Shown here in pieces: positions 1 through 44,109 of a stretch of DNA of 64,000 nt; position 1 is the first letter of the stretch; every line of letters begins with the position of its first letter. The notes beneath the pieces were generated by a model that was not told the DNA's origin, searched no databases, and saw only the letters and a list, made by a program, of their open reading frames with translations. Source of the DNA: Paratinospora sagittata (taxonomy: Eukaryota; Streptophyta; Magnoliopsida; Ranunculales; Menispermaceae); assembly GCA_035771175.1 (NCBI GenBank), contig CM069607.1, forward strand, positions 15,694,001 through 15,758,000, given 5' to 3'. Made by a program: the position numbers and the translations under genes.

Positions 1-805
1 GGGCTACTCCAACCATTTCTCAGATATACTTCTTTGTAAGTTTATCTTAATAGATATCCATCTTAACATTGCATTTTTGTTACAATTGGTTTGTTTATAT
101 GTTATTTCTTTATTGCCCAACATTCTGTTCCATAGAGCATGAGTGGCCTAATAGTAGTTCTCTTTTCAACTTCAATGAGATGCTTCAATCATGATATTGA
201 TTGGTACTGCAGAAGCACTTTTTCACTTAGTCCAACCTTTATTAACTTATGGTTTGCATATTCACCTATTTCTCCTTCTTGACAAATAATGGATCCCAAA
301 TACTTAAAATTTTCAGACAATGGTATCTCTCTTGGCTTCCAATTCTCATTGTCTCTTCATTTGTATTTCTACTATGTTTAATGTATTAAGTCTTAATCCT
401 ACTAATGTTGAACTCTTTGGATTCTAGAGCCTCTCTCCAAACCTTTTGCTTAGAATTTGATCCAGATTTAATTTCATCAATCAACATTATATTTTTAACA
501 AATAACATATGTCATGGAACATCTTCTTGAATATGTTTAGTCAATTCATTTATAACTATTACAAAAAGTTAGAAGGTAGATTCTTGGCTATTGTAAGAAG
601 TTACTATAGTTTCTCCCATTGTTGTTTTTAGATTGACTATCACTCCGTTATTGAAATCTTTTATTAGGTTATAGTACATCTTTGTAACTCCTTTTTTTCC
701 CAAAAACCACCATATTATTTCTCTAAGTATTCCATCATAGCTTTATCTAGATTAATAAAGGCCATGTGAAGGTCTTTATTCTCCCTATAGACCTTCACAT
801 GGTTT
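1..805 (-). pseudogene. Degenerate RTE/PTR5-like LINE reverse transcriptase
   Basis: Read on the minus strand, this stretch carries reverse-transcriptase landmarks in the right order. It begins with KDLHMAFINLDKA (about 790-740), the plant LINE motif near the start of the RT palm. Next comes EDVP-stop-HMLFVKN (about 520-490), where the catalytic 'FADD' should be. It ends with TTIRPLMLYGTECWAIKK (about 165-110) and an LRW-like motif near 30. The GTECWA ending is known from plant RTE-like LINEs, not L1. The catalytic Asp pair is replaced and there are many stops and frameshifts, so it is a dead fossil. The element runs off the left edge. It probably lies in an intron of the kinase gene, whose upstream exons are not in the window. 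Confidence 0.75.
762..802. repeat. 14-bp perfect inverted repeat at LINE junction
   Basis: CCATGTGAAGGTCT (762-775) is followed after 13 bases by its exact reverse complement (789-802). The hairpin sits at the meeting point of the minus-strand LINE RT and the plus-strand L1 fragment. Confidence 0.85.
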
Positions 806-824
806 TTGAATAAAGATGACTCCT

Positions 825-1540
825 TCATCTTTTGGATGATGAAGACAAGGTGTTTTGGCCTTGGGAGCCTTCGGGGATGTTTTCTACCAAATCCTTTTTT
901 GATATTCTTCTTGAAAATCCTTTGTTGCACCCTTTTCATCAACACCATCTAATTTGGAATGCAAATGTACTTACAATAGTCAAATTTTTGGGATGGGTAA
1001 CTACTCTCAGTAAGTTGAACATAGGTGATGTTTTACAATGGCGGTTACCGAACATGTCCATTTCTCCATATTGGTGCCTCCTATGTAGACAGGCTTTGGA
1101 AACTGTCGATCATATTAGTCTCTAATGTTCTTTTGTCCGATCTATGTGGAGTTGATGACGATCTCATTTTCCAGTTTTGGTTGGGGTGGAAGATAGTGCG
1201 CAAGGAATTAACACCTTTCCATACATGGACTGCATTCAACCAATGTGGCAAGAACACTAGAAGGTGGTTTGCTTTACAGTAGTATGGTCGATATGGAAGG
1301 AAAGAAATAGGAGAATCTTTGAGAGCAAATTAAGGTTGACTTGCCTTGTTTTGGGTAGCAAATAGCAAATTGTCTAAGGGGTATTCTATGAATGAATGGG
1401 TAAGGGCTTGGAATAACATTGTAAATGCTTAAGGGGGTTTTGAGGACACTTTGAGGACACCTTGTTCTCTATTTACACTATCATTGTACATTGTTTTGTA
1501 TATTTTTATAGTATAATATTTTCTAGTTTTGTTTAAAAAA
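825..1540 (+). pseudogene. 5'-truncated L1-type LINE, zf-RVT 3' end
   Basis: The plus-strand translation from 832 matches the zinc-binding domain that follows RT in plant L1 elements. It has a W-x-W..G.FS.KSFF start, an IWNANV..VKFLGW core, and the zinc ligands in PYWCLLC followed by a D-H pair at about 1075-1120. A frameshift near 1125 is followed by the usual C-terminal pattern (VVWSIWKERNRRIFES, about 1280-1325). The copy lacks endonuclease and RT and ends near an A-run at about 1533-1541, as expected of a 5'-truncated insertion. The same family recurs at 21664-22231. It is non-functional. Confidence 0.75.
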
Positions 1541-34967
<33,427 letters not shown>

Positions 34968-36141
34968 AAGGGTGGTTCTTCCTTAATTGGTAACAAGGAT
35001 ACTATGTCAATGGAAAATTCCATTTTGTTTCTATTCTATTTCTTCGAAGCATTTTCTGCTTTCTGTATGTGCAAGTATTCCTCTCTTCTTCTGAGTTTTC
35101 TTCATCATAAACAGAGCTCTAGTCAATGTTGTACTTTTATGAGAACACACTTGTCTCGCCCATGGTACTTTGTTGTGTAGACACACCTCCACCCAAGTTC
35201 TCGCACTCACTCATATCGTACATCCTAAGGTACTGTGAATACATCATCATATGTATTCACAGTAGGGTTGGCTTACACTCCTAATTTAATGTTTTTTTTT
35301 TTTTTTTTTTTTTTTTTAAGCAGTGGTATCTAATTTTTTTAGGGCGAAAAACTCACTAAGCTAAGATTCAAACTTGAGGCCTTCCTAACCTCGTCCTCAC
35401 CAATTCCCTAATGGGTATTTACCTTATTCAATGTTGAAAGACCATGGAAAGTAAACTTTATTGGGGATTTCTTTGAATCAGTCCATTATCTCTTCTTTTC
35501 ATGTACAACATAGGTGCAACATTCACATAAACTCAAGTGGAAGAGAATATAGTTCAAGAGCATCATATTCTAAAGGAAAAATGTTTCGGAGACTTTGGGA
35601 AATGAACTCGGGAAGTGTACTTAAACACTGTTGTACTTTAGATCAACACAGAGCCACGTGTGTTGAGCAGTTTCATGTTGATCTAAGGGATAATGGTGTT
35701 TGAGTTTATACTTGCCGAGTTCATTTCTTGAGTCTCTACTGGGGTCCTAGTTGAAATGCCTTTGGCCACATAATGTTCTTTTGATACCCACAACAAGGGG
35801 GCTAAATAAATTCCAAGACAAGCACTACTAAATTGAAAAGAATTAATTTGCGAGGTTACCTAACCCAATCAAGTCAGGTTAGAAAAGTTTTAATTTAAAC
35901 TTAATCCGATATGCATCTTAAATCCAACCTAACCCAATAACTTTAGGTGAATTGATCCTAGGATTCTAAAATATTATTCTATAAATTATTTTTCAAGTTA
36001 GATGGGAATATTATAATAAATTTTCTTTTATATTATTTTCATTATGTCACTTTAAGCAATTTAGTTACGGTGAATACTATGATAAACATAATGAATAGGA
36101 TAAAAACTAATATTTTTAGTTAGTTTGGAATGGTTTGGGTT
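34968..36141 (+). other. Kinase 3' UTR and intergenic sequence
   Basis: Begins with the kinase 3' untranslated region; no polyadenylation site can be fixed by eye. A T-run at 35292-35318 is followed by about 100 bases with a TTTGAATCTTAG box B-like word on minus, possibly a decayed minus-strand SINE. The rest (35420-36141) shows nothing I recognise. Confidence 0.5.
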
Positions 36142-36357
36142 TGTTAAGATAGTGTCTTTGGTTATAACTATCAGACAACTATTAACAGTCGGTCAATTAA
36201 GAGTTACAAATCTTGTTAGTCTTGTATATAAATATTAGTTCTGAAAATCAAAGAAGTGTGTTGAAAAAGCAAATTACAGTCTATAAAAATCAAATTCTCT
36301 TTCTTATCTTTTTGTTCTCTCTAAAACTCTAATGATATTCTTCATTGGAGTTTAACA
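36142..36357 (+). repeat. Element J 5' LTR
   Basis: 216 bp. Ends form the inverted repeat TGTTAA/TTAACA, and TATATAAATAT lies at about 36223-36233. Confidence 0.8.
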
Positions 36358-36399
36358 TGATATCGGAGCAATCATGACACTTGAGAATTTTGTTTCTCC

Positions 36400-36800
36400 A
36401 GTATGAATGGCAATCAGAGTGTCTTCTTCATCTCCTTCGGCAACGTAGTTATTCAATCCTTTGAGTCAACAAGTATCTGTAAAACTCGAGGAGAATAACT
36501 TCCTTTGTTGGAAACATCAAGTGAGTGCAACAATTAAAAGTTAAGGACTTAAGGATTTACTCAAGGAACTCAAATTGTTCCATTTGAACATATACAATTA
36601 GACAATGGAGATCAAACAATTAACCAACTTATCTAGCATATCATCGCAAAGATCAGTTGTTAGTTTCTTGATTGCTTGCCTAAATTAGCTCGAGCATTCT
36701 TCCACAACTAGTTGGATGTAACTCAACATCTGAGATCTGGACAATAATGGAACAACTATTTTCATCCTAAGCAAATGCAAGAATCATGCATTACAATTAT
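36400..36800 (+). pseudogene. Element J gag fragment
   Basis: Copia gag of the Tnt1/Retrofit type, readable across frames: LNPLSQQVSVKLEENNFLCW, KHQVSATIK, then LIACL..LEHSSTTSW and a final KCKNHALQLL-like stretch. Several stops and frameshifts are present. It ends abruptly where the LTR at 36801 begins. Confidence 0.7.
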
Positions 36801-37913
36801 TGTCGCATCCCGGCGGGACACTCACTGACGGGGCGCGAATGCATTATAACAATAACCGAGTGCACGAAAACACGATTAAGTACAAGTCTGATTTCATTAA
36901 TTTCAGAATATATTTGTACGTGAAATAGTTAAGGGAACATCCTCCCAAAATCTCCAATGAAAAATACAAAGGGTACAAAAATGTAGGCGTAAAAACCTGT
37001 ACCCAGTCCACCCTAATCTCCTGTGAAAAATTGGATAACAACGGGGTGAGCTACACGCTCAGTGGGTAAAATAGTTCGTGAATATAACAATTAATAAAAC
37101 AAACTTCATAATCAAATATCATAAATACACATCAGAGCATCATAATCAATCCAACATGTATGTATGTATGACACCGTCTCGTATTGGTTTCATGATTGTA
37201 CGTCGTCTGAGTTCACGCACATATGTTCCTCCCCAGGAGTAGCCGAGTTCTCATTGTATGTCCCTCCTCAGGAATGACGCTCTGGATTCACGTACAAATG
37301 TCCCTCCCTAGGAGTAGCCGGGTTCTCATTATACATTCCTCTCAAGAGAAATATAATGAATAGTGAGCATTGCTTCTAACTATTCTATGAATCATAAACC
37401 ACATACGTCCCTAGGTGGTGCTTATATATGATGCCAATGCATGAACTGGTCCGGTCTTTACTTAACATTAGACAGGATTTGACAACGTCCGGTGATCCTT
37501 ATCAGGGCCAGTATCACCACGTGCAAAGTTAGGACATTCAGTATTACTTGTATAAGCTAATAGCTTTCAAATAAGACCAACCAGATCAGTCTCCAGTTGA
37601 GAGGTGAGACACGAGATCTACTTAAATACCAATCATCTAGAGCAGCACGCTGCCTCCCGTTCATTATTTAAAGTTATTGAGAACAAGACTGAGTCTGGTT
37701 GAGCCAGATTGACCACTAATCCGGCATAGGAACAGTGTAATACATGAACTTCAAATATACAGGCGTAAGTATGACAAGTATAAACATTATACGCAATAAT
37801 ACAGTGTAAATGAATAGTAGACATAATGATAAATGAATGTAAACTTTAATAAAAGTTATAAGACACACAAACCTATGTTTCATTCCCCACCTTCAGATAA
37901 AAACTCCTTCGAG
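36801..37913 (-). repeat. Long LTR O, minus orientation, truncated at right
   Basis: About 1.1 kb. A close copy of 58976-60105 (the 5' LTR of element K), beginning TGTCGCATCCC against TGTCACACCCC. The last 240 bp of the K LTR (up to GGGTATTACA) are missing, and a SINE-like sequence follows. The interior has tandem TCCCTCCCCAGGAGTAGCC words (about 37225-37345). There is no TSD, so this is an LTR fragment or the 3' LTR of a broken element. Confidence 0.8.
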
Positions 37914-38160
37914 AACGGCTCAGTGGCTACTCGGATTGCGAAATCAAACCTTTTGAGGTTGTGAGTTCGAATCCAGGGAAGGCCCTGCACTGTTCATCAT
38001 GAATAGTGTGGACAAATGATCTAGGTTGCGGTTGTAGGGCCCTTTGGGGTTGCGAGATCGACTAGATGAGACAATATTATGGGTCCATAATGGCTGGAGT
38101 ATGCCCTGCGGGGGTACTCATCACATCTGCGAGGTGTGACAAAGTATCTAACCATCTTTG
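37914..38160 (+). mobile_element. tRNA-derived SINE-like sequence
   Basis: CGGCTCAGTGGCTACTCGG (about 37917-37935) is a good box A, and GTGAGTTCGAATCC (about 37965) a good box B. A GC-richer body of about 190 bp follows. It starts exactly where the O LTR ends and stops close to element H gag. No poly(A) or TSD was found. Confidence 0.65.
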
Positions 38161-38167
38161 ATTGATT

Positions 38168-38415
38168 ATGGCAGGACAAAGTCTTAAGAAAATTTTAATC
38201 CCTGGTGAAGGAAACTCCACCAACAGAGCACCTCCATTAAAAGGGGATAATTACCTACATTGAAAAACTAGAATTAGATTCTACCTTAGAGCCCAAGACC
38301 TAGAAATGTGGGATGTTGTGATAAACTGTTGTCCAACACCTACAAAAATAGTTAACGGTGTAACTGTTCCTAAGGAACTAGAAGAGTGGACAACAAAGGA
38401 AAAGAAAAGGGAATT
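38168..38415 (+). pseudogene. Element H gag, N-terminal part
   Basis: ATG 38168 (MAGQSLKKILIPGEGN), then NRAPPLKGDNYLH-stop-KTRIR (TGG changed to TGA) and FYLRAQDLEMWDVVINCCPT, typical SIRE-like gag. The protein sequence is lost at 38415, where an LTR begins. Confidence 0.8.
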
Positions 38416-39775
38416 GCGTTGCGTGCAAACCGCAAGTGTAGGATGCCAAGTTATAATAAATTTCGATAAGATACCGGGTATCGTCCTCAAGGATAATTAC
38501 GACACTAGTTATCACGTTTCAACCCTAACTTTAGCTAGACAATTAAAATCGAATGATGGAGTGATTAAAATAGCAATTAAAGCAATGAAATACTAACTAA
38601 CAAATAATGTAAATCAAATAGGAAAATAGTGATGGACTGGTCTAGAGGTTCGATGTTACCTCACTTTCAACTATGTCTATATAAATATATTATTATTAAA
38701 TCAGTTCCTTAGCTTATAATTCGGAAATCCTAACCTTTCTAATCTCCTCTTTTGGAGCATTGATTAGAGTATATTCTTTTTGCTTTGATTTAACTCTTTC
38801 GATGAAAACCAAAGACAACAACAACTCACTAAGTTCTATGATTTCCTCCTAACGACTTCAAAGGGTCTCGATCTCCTTGTGAGTCTCACGATAACCTAGG
38901 CTATACTCTCCATATTCCAACCCAAGGTACCCTCTTGTGAAGCATCTACCTCGGGTCTAGGATTGGTCAATCCTTGATCAGGGGATCACAAGCATTACGC
39001 TCAGAAAAATATAAATAAACTAAGAACTTTCATTAAGAATAAATAAACAATAAAATCCAAGACATAATCTCAAGTTTGGATCAATATACACCTCTTGAAA
39101 CGAGGTTTAGTTCATAACTAAAGAGATGAAAACAATCAATAATGGTTTAAACATGAATCAGGACAAAAGAAAGCAAACTAGAGTGTTGTAGAGATTTTCA
39201 ACGGTCTTCAAGGTCGATCTTCTTCTCCACTTCACTCCAGTCGTCTCCCTTCTCTTCCCCAATGTCTTCCTCTCGAAAAACCCTAAATTTTGATATATTA
39301 TAAGCCCTCAAGTCGTCCAAAATCGGAATTAGAAAGTGTGTAAAAATTGCTAAAAACGAAATTCCATGAACAGTAACGGCGCCGTGGCGCCCAGAACGGT
39401 AAACTCCTTCTTTTTGTTCACCACCACAGCGTCGCGGCGCCGTGGCGCCCAGAACGAAACTTTGTGCTATTTTGTGGACTTAGCCAATTTTTGTCTCCTT
39501 TCTAATTTGGGTTCTTTATGCTTCTCCTTGGCAACTTCTAGAACATGTTTTCATCATCCAAAACCATGACTAACACATCTAAATACCTACAAAACAATAC
39601 AAAGCAAGTAATTAAACACTCGAAACATAAATTGATCCAACATATAAATTAAAAAATCGAAATAATGTATAAAAACCAAGTTATTCCTAAACTAACAAAT
39701 GAATCAAAACTAACATAAACACACTAAACTAATGTATAAATCATCTTAAAACAACTATAAAACACTCCTAAAACA
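38416..39775 (-). repeat. LTR-like insertion L1 (minus orientation) in element H gag
   Basis: About 1.36 kb, ending CCTAAAACA at 39775, so TGTTTTAGG is its sense start. It resembles the plus-oriented sequence at about 50130-51959: both have a GTTTTAGG-rich start, a GGCGCC-rich middle and an ending with GACGA..ACCCG then TATTATAACTTG and ACACTTGC. Probably a solo LTR of a gypsy-type element, as H gag continues on the other side. Confidence 0.65.
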
Positions 39776-40000
39776 TGTCTAAATATGCAACTATCAAATT
39801 GCTCAATAATCAAGTTGTAAACATACTCTTTTGTAGCTTATCAGTTGACAAATTTAATAGGGTAAGTGCATATGAAACAACCAAAAAGATTTGGGAGAAA
39901 TTAGAAGTGATCCATGAAGGGACTTTGCAAGCTAAAAAGGCAAAACTCCAAATGCTAGTTGAAATATATGAGACCTATAGGATGGAGGAAACCGAAACTA
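39776..40000 (+). pseudogene. Element H gag, second part
   Basis: LLNNQVVNILFCSLSVDKFN, then RVSAYETTKKIWEKLEVIHE and KKAKLQMLVEIYETYRM, the core SIRE-like gag signature. Ends at 40000-40004, where another LTR begins. Confidence 0.85.
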
Positions 40001-40004
40001 TAGC

Positions 40005-42438
40005 TGTCGCGACCCCTCACTGGGTGACATCACGATCGGCACAATACCCCAGATAATGTCACAACACGACAAAACCTGAGGCACTAGTAAGCCTTTACGA
40101 GAAAAGTACCTAATAAATCAATACACAACTTGTATATGATCAAGATAATTGAACCTGAATAATTATTACATCATCTTCCAAATACATGATGCCATCAATC
40201 CAAAATAATTATCATAAGGTTCCAAATCCTCAAATATCAACATGGAACTCAAAATTTTAGTCCATCATTTATCTGTTCATCATATATAGTCCAAACAAAC
40301 CACAACTATCAATGTTTTATATACATATGTGCCTGTGATAGTTATATACAAATTTAAAAGAACAAAACAGTTAAAACTAGTCCCAAGTCCCCAAAAATAT
40401 ACAAACCAAAACCTACGTTAAAAAAGAATAAGGAGGCCATACAGACTCTAAGCCTTGCCCTTTCCTCTCTGATCTGAACCTAAAAAAGTAGGAGAAAATG
40501 GGGTGAGCTCAACTAGCTCAATGAATAATTCTCACAATAATCTCCACAAATGCATTTATAAAACATGTATACCATTGAATAACATTTATAAACTTAAATG
40601 CATCAATGAAGTATATAATACATGCTTCCAAACTAAATATATAAATTATGCATCATTTTCATAAAAGATATGCAGAAAAGCCTCAACAGGAGGTCGCGTC
40701 AGGATAACACATGCCTACACTTCCCCCATTACGCTATGGATTTAGACTAGCGCATTATCCATGACAATTCTTCCACCCTTGCATTCCTCAGCTAGGAAAG
40801 GTCTTTTCCCTAAAGGACAAGTAAATGGAAAGAAATTAAATGGCAAGGTATTTAATCCTAAATACCGAAGGTCATTCTAATGCATAAAATTTGTGCTCAT
40901 GATCATAATACAATGCACATATATAATGGATGCATATCATTCAACAATTCAATTTCATATAAATACAATGCCATAAATAGAGAAATAAGGTGAGAAATAC
41001 TCACCAACAGTCCAATAGCCAATAACACAAGTCAAATATACCCCAATTGGTCAATCAACTCACATAAACCTAAAATGAATCATATACATACACTAAGTGA
41101 TCAATTCCAAGTCATATATGCCCAATTTCATGTTCATGCATATTAATTCAACTCAACCATGCCCAATTGCATGATTTTTGTAATATCTAGGCTTAGGCCA
41201 AAATATAGGCCAATCAACCCAATCTATAATAATTTGATTATAACTTATTCAATTTACTGTAATTATCAACATTCAAGCCATAACTTAATTAAGCCTTATC
41301 ATGCAAGTCAACAAATAGGCCTAACCCATAACATAGCCAATATGGGTCAATTTAGAACATGAAACAACCTAATTTATGCCAAATTAGATACAAATCAACT
41401 CAATTTCATATTTAGAGATCATAAATATAAAAAGGCCCAAATTTTGGAAAAAGTCTCTACAATGATCAATTGGGTCAATTTAGGTCAATTAAATCATTAA
41501 TCACTCTAAGCCATGTAGAATCATCACAAACCATTATAAATTCCAATTTTATACCTTAGGCATAACCCCATTACCCACTTATTTAACGTATATGACATGC
41601 ATATAAACCTGAAAATTTTAGACCAAGTTTCTAAACTTAGGTTATTTACAAAGAATTCACCCAAGTCCTTACAAGAGATTGAAAATTTTACCATCAATAA
41701 ATACTCCAAATCACATATAGATTCACATAGAAAACATGCAAGCTTCAATTCAAACATTCATTCCTCCATCACTCCATCAATTTCCCAAATTGATGCAACC
41801 AATAGCTTAGAAAAGTAAGAATAAGGGAAATTATAGAAAAAAATCAAGGTTTATACCTCAATTGATGGAGTTTCGATGCAACTAAGCCCTAGGCTCCAAG
41901 AGCTCCCAACCTTCTTCCCTTCTTCCCTTCTTCTTCTCCTTCTTTTTCTCTCTTTTTCTCTCTTTTTCTCTCTTCCAAAACGTGAATGAGAAAGTGAGAA
42001 TGGGTTAGGTCTTTTTTAATATGGGCACATGCTCCCCATGTGACATATGGAAACTTAATACCCACATCTCACCCAACCACTTATTCAAATGCAACTCTTT
42101 CTTTTTTTTTTTTTTTTTTTTCATTCCAATCAACTTATCATCTCACATTCTAATTTTTTGCCCAAATGACCCATATATTATTAATGGCACATACATTAGT
42201 ATAAATGTGTTAATATGTCACTATTAACACATATTACCTTTAGTGATGTGTATTATTATCACTATTAATGTCATTAACACAAAAAATGATAATATTAATA
42301 GTGATAATTTTCTAAAATAGCATGCATTAAACACATCATCATCTAAGTAATAAAAAAAAATCATACATTATATATATATGATCAAAATACAAGTATAACA
42401 CACATCAAATATCTACACAAGCATATAGAATTAGGCAA
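40005..42438 (-). repeat. Long LTR G, minus orientation, inside element H
   Basis: Starts TGTCGCGACCCC (sense end ..GGGGTCGCGACA) and extends about 2.4 kb to near ..TGTGACGTCA. It contains a (TCTCTTTTTC)n microsatellite at 41938-41976, (CTT)-rich runs, a T-run at 42102-42121 and a GTGAGCTCAACTAGCTCAAT word also seen in related LTRs. No TSD is found: H's coding sequence jumps from gag to RT here, so a deletion accompanied or followed the insertion. Confidence 0.6.
41938..41976 (+). repeat. 10-bp microsatellite
   Basis: About four units of TCTCTTTTTC. Confidence 0.9.
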
Positions 42439-42449
42439 TCTACGTCATT

Positions 42450-43781
42450 GTGACGTCAATTGATTTCAATCAAGAAGAAGGCATAGACTTCGAAGAAGCC
42501 TTTGCTCCAGTAGCAAGAATAGAGACAATCAGAATGTTACTTGCCTATGCTTGCTACAAAAATTTTCCCTTGTACCAAATGGATGTAAATAGTGCATTTT
42601 TAAATGGTTACATCAATGAAAAGGTATATGTGGAACAACCTCTAGGTTTTGAGGATACTCATAACTCGGAACATGCGTTCAAACTTCACAAAGCTTTGTA
42701 TGGACTCAGACAGGCTCGTAAAGCTTGGTATGATAGACTAAGTTCATTTCTTTTAGATCATAAATTTCAAAAAGGAAAACTTGATCCAACTTTGTTTATC
42801 AAACACCAGAATGATGATATGCTTATTATTCAAATATATGTGGATGACCATATTTGGTGAATCAAACAAAGACTTGTGTAGAGAGTTTTCAAAACTAATG
42901 CGAGAAGAATTTGAAATGAGTATGATGGGAGAACTTACATACTTTCTTGGTTTACAAATTAAGCAAATGCCAAATGGTACATTTATAAGCCAGACAAAGT
43001 ATGTTAAGAAAATAGTTAAAAAGTTTTAGGTGAACAATCTGAAATCTATAGATACTCCCTGCAGTTTAGCAATTAAGTTAGACAAGAATGACAAGGAAAA
43101 CCTATAGATCCAAAATTGTATCGAAGTATGATTAAAAGTTTACTCTATCTCACAACAAGTAGACTTGGTATCATGTTCAGTGTTTGTCTGTGTGCACGAT
43201 TTCAATCACCAAAAGAATCACATTTAAAATGTGTCAAACGAGTCTACAAATACATAAATGGCACACTAGATCTAGGAATTTGGTATTTCAAAGGTACATC
43301 ATTTGAACTTAAAAGCTATGTAGACTCTGACTATGCTGGGAGTCTTACAAATAGAAAAATTACTTCTGGATTTTGTCATTTCTTAGAAAATTCTTTGATG
43401 TCTTAGTTTTGTAAAAAGCAACATTTAGTGGCATTGTCCACAACTGAAGCTGAATATGTTGCAGCTAGTAGTTGTTGTTCTCAAGTCTTATACATGAAAC
43501 AATAACTATAAGACTACCAAGTACATATTGATTACACTGAAATATTGTGTGATAATACAAGTGCTATCAATATATCTAAAAATCTTGTACTACATTCCCG
43601 AACTAAACATATTCAAATTCGACATCATTTCTTATGGGATCATATACAAAATAGTGATGTGAAGCTTGTTCACATTGGAACTAGAGACCAATTGGCAGAC
43701 ATCTTCACTAAAGCTTTATCAAGAGACCAATTCTTCTATATCAGAAGAGAATTAGGGATGTTCTCTGAATCGAACTTGTGA
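42450..43781 (+). pseudogene. Element H reverse transcriptase-RNase H
   Basis: Begins inside RT at NQEEGIDFEEAFAPVARIET, then YQMDVNSAFLNGYINEKVYV, KALYGLRQARKAWYDRLSSF and YVDD at about 42836. One extra base right after YVDD shifts YVDDIIFG into HIW-stop. The next frame gives LCREFSKLM, EFEMSMMGELTYFLGLQI. RNase H follows with stops: YVDSDYAGSLTNRK, ALSTTEAEYVAASS (about 43440), LCDNTSAINISKNL and HSRTKHIQIRHHFL. It ends GMFSESNL-stop at 43781. The YVDD-IFG and EFEMSMMGEL motifs place it in the SIRE-like copia lineage. Confidence 0.9.
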
Positions 43782-44109
43782 TATTTTGATGCTTACATCT
43801 CTTGTAATAAATTACTTTTTTTCTTTTGAGGTTTTCAAAAGGGGAAGAAATAATCACTCTTGAAGCATCAGAGTCAGGGGGAGGAATTAATTCACTCTCC
43901 AATAATCAATCACTCTTAGTGGGACAAATAATCATTTATGCATGAAAATGGACGATTATCTAAGTAAGGGGAGAAATTCAACCTCATTGTAATCACATAA
44001 TCATTGCATGTCATTTTCATTCATATATTGTAGGTTCATGCATTCATATCAGTTTCATATGCTTTAAGTCCTACAATAATGTGTTTGAAATCATAAAAAA
44101 AGGGGAGAT
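43782..44109 (+). other. Element H 3' non-coding tail and PPT
   Basis: No env-like ORF follows pol. The purine tract AAAAAAAGGGGAGAT (about 44095-44109) abuts the LTR start. AGGGGAAGAAAT at about 43848 may be a second purine-rich tract. Confidence 0.7.

Larger units (their letters stand above)
36142..36800 (+). mobile_element. Truncated Tnt1-like copia element J (5' end)
   Basis: The 5' LTR 36142-36357 has matching ends TGTTAA..TTAACA. PBS TGATATCGGAGCA (36358-36370) is close to the tRNA-Met complement. A broken gag follows (separate entry). At 36801 it is cut by a long LTR; no remaining part of J is found in the window. Confidence 0.8.

Noticed and set aside
1..1540. LINE inversion by twin priming (RT on minus, 3' end on plus)
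   Set aside because: The minus-strand RT has the GTECWA-type ending of RTE-like LINEs, whereas the plus-strand part is an L1-type zinc domain. They belong to different LINE clades, so this is two elements, not one inverted copy.
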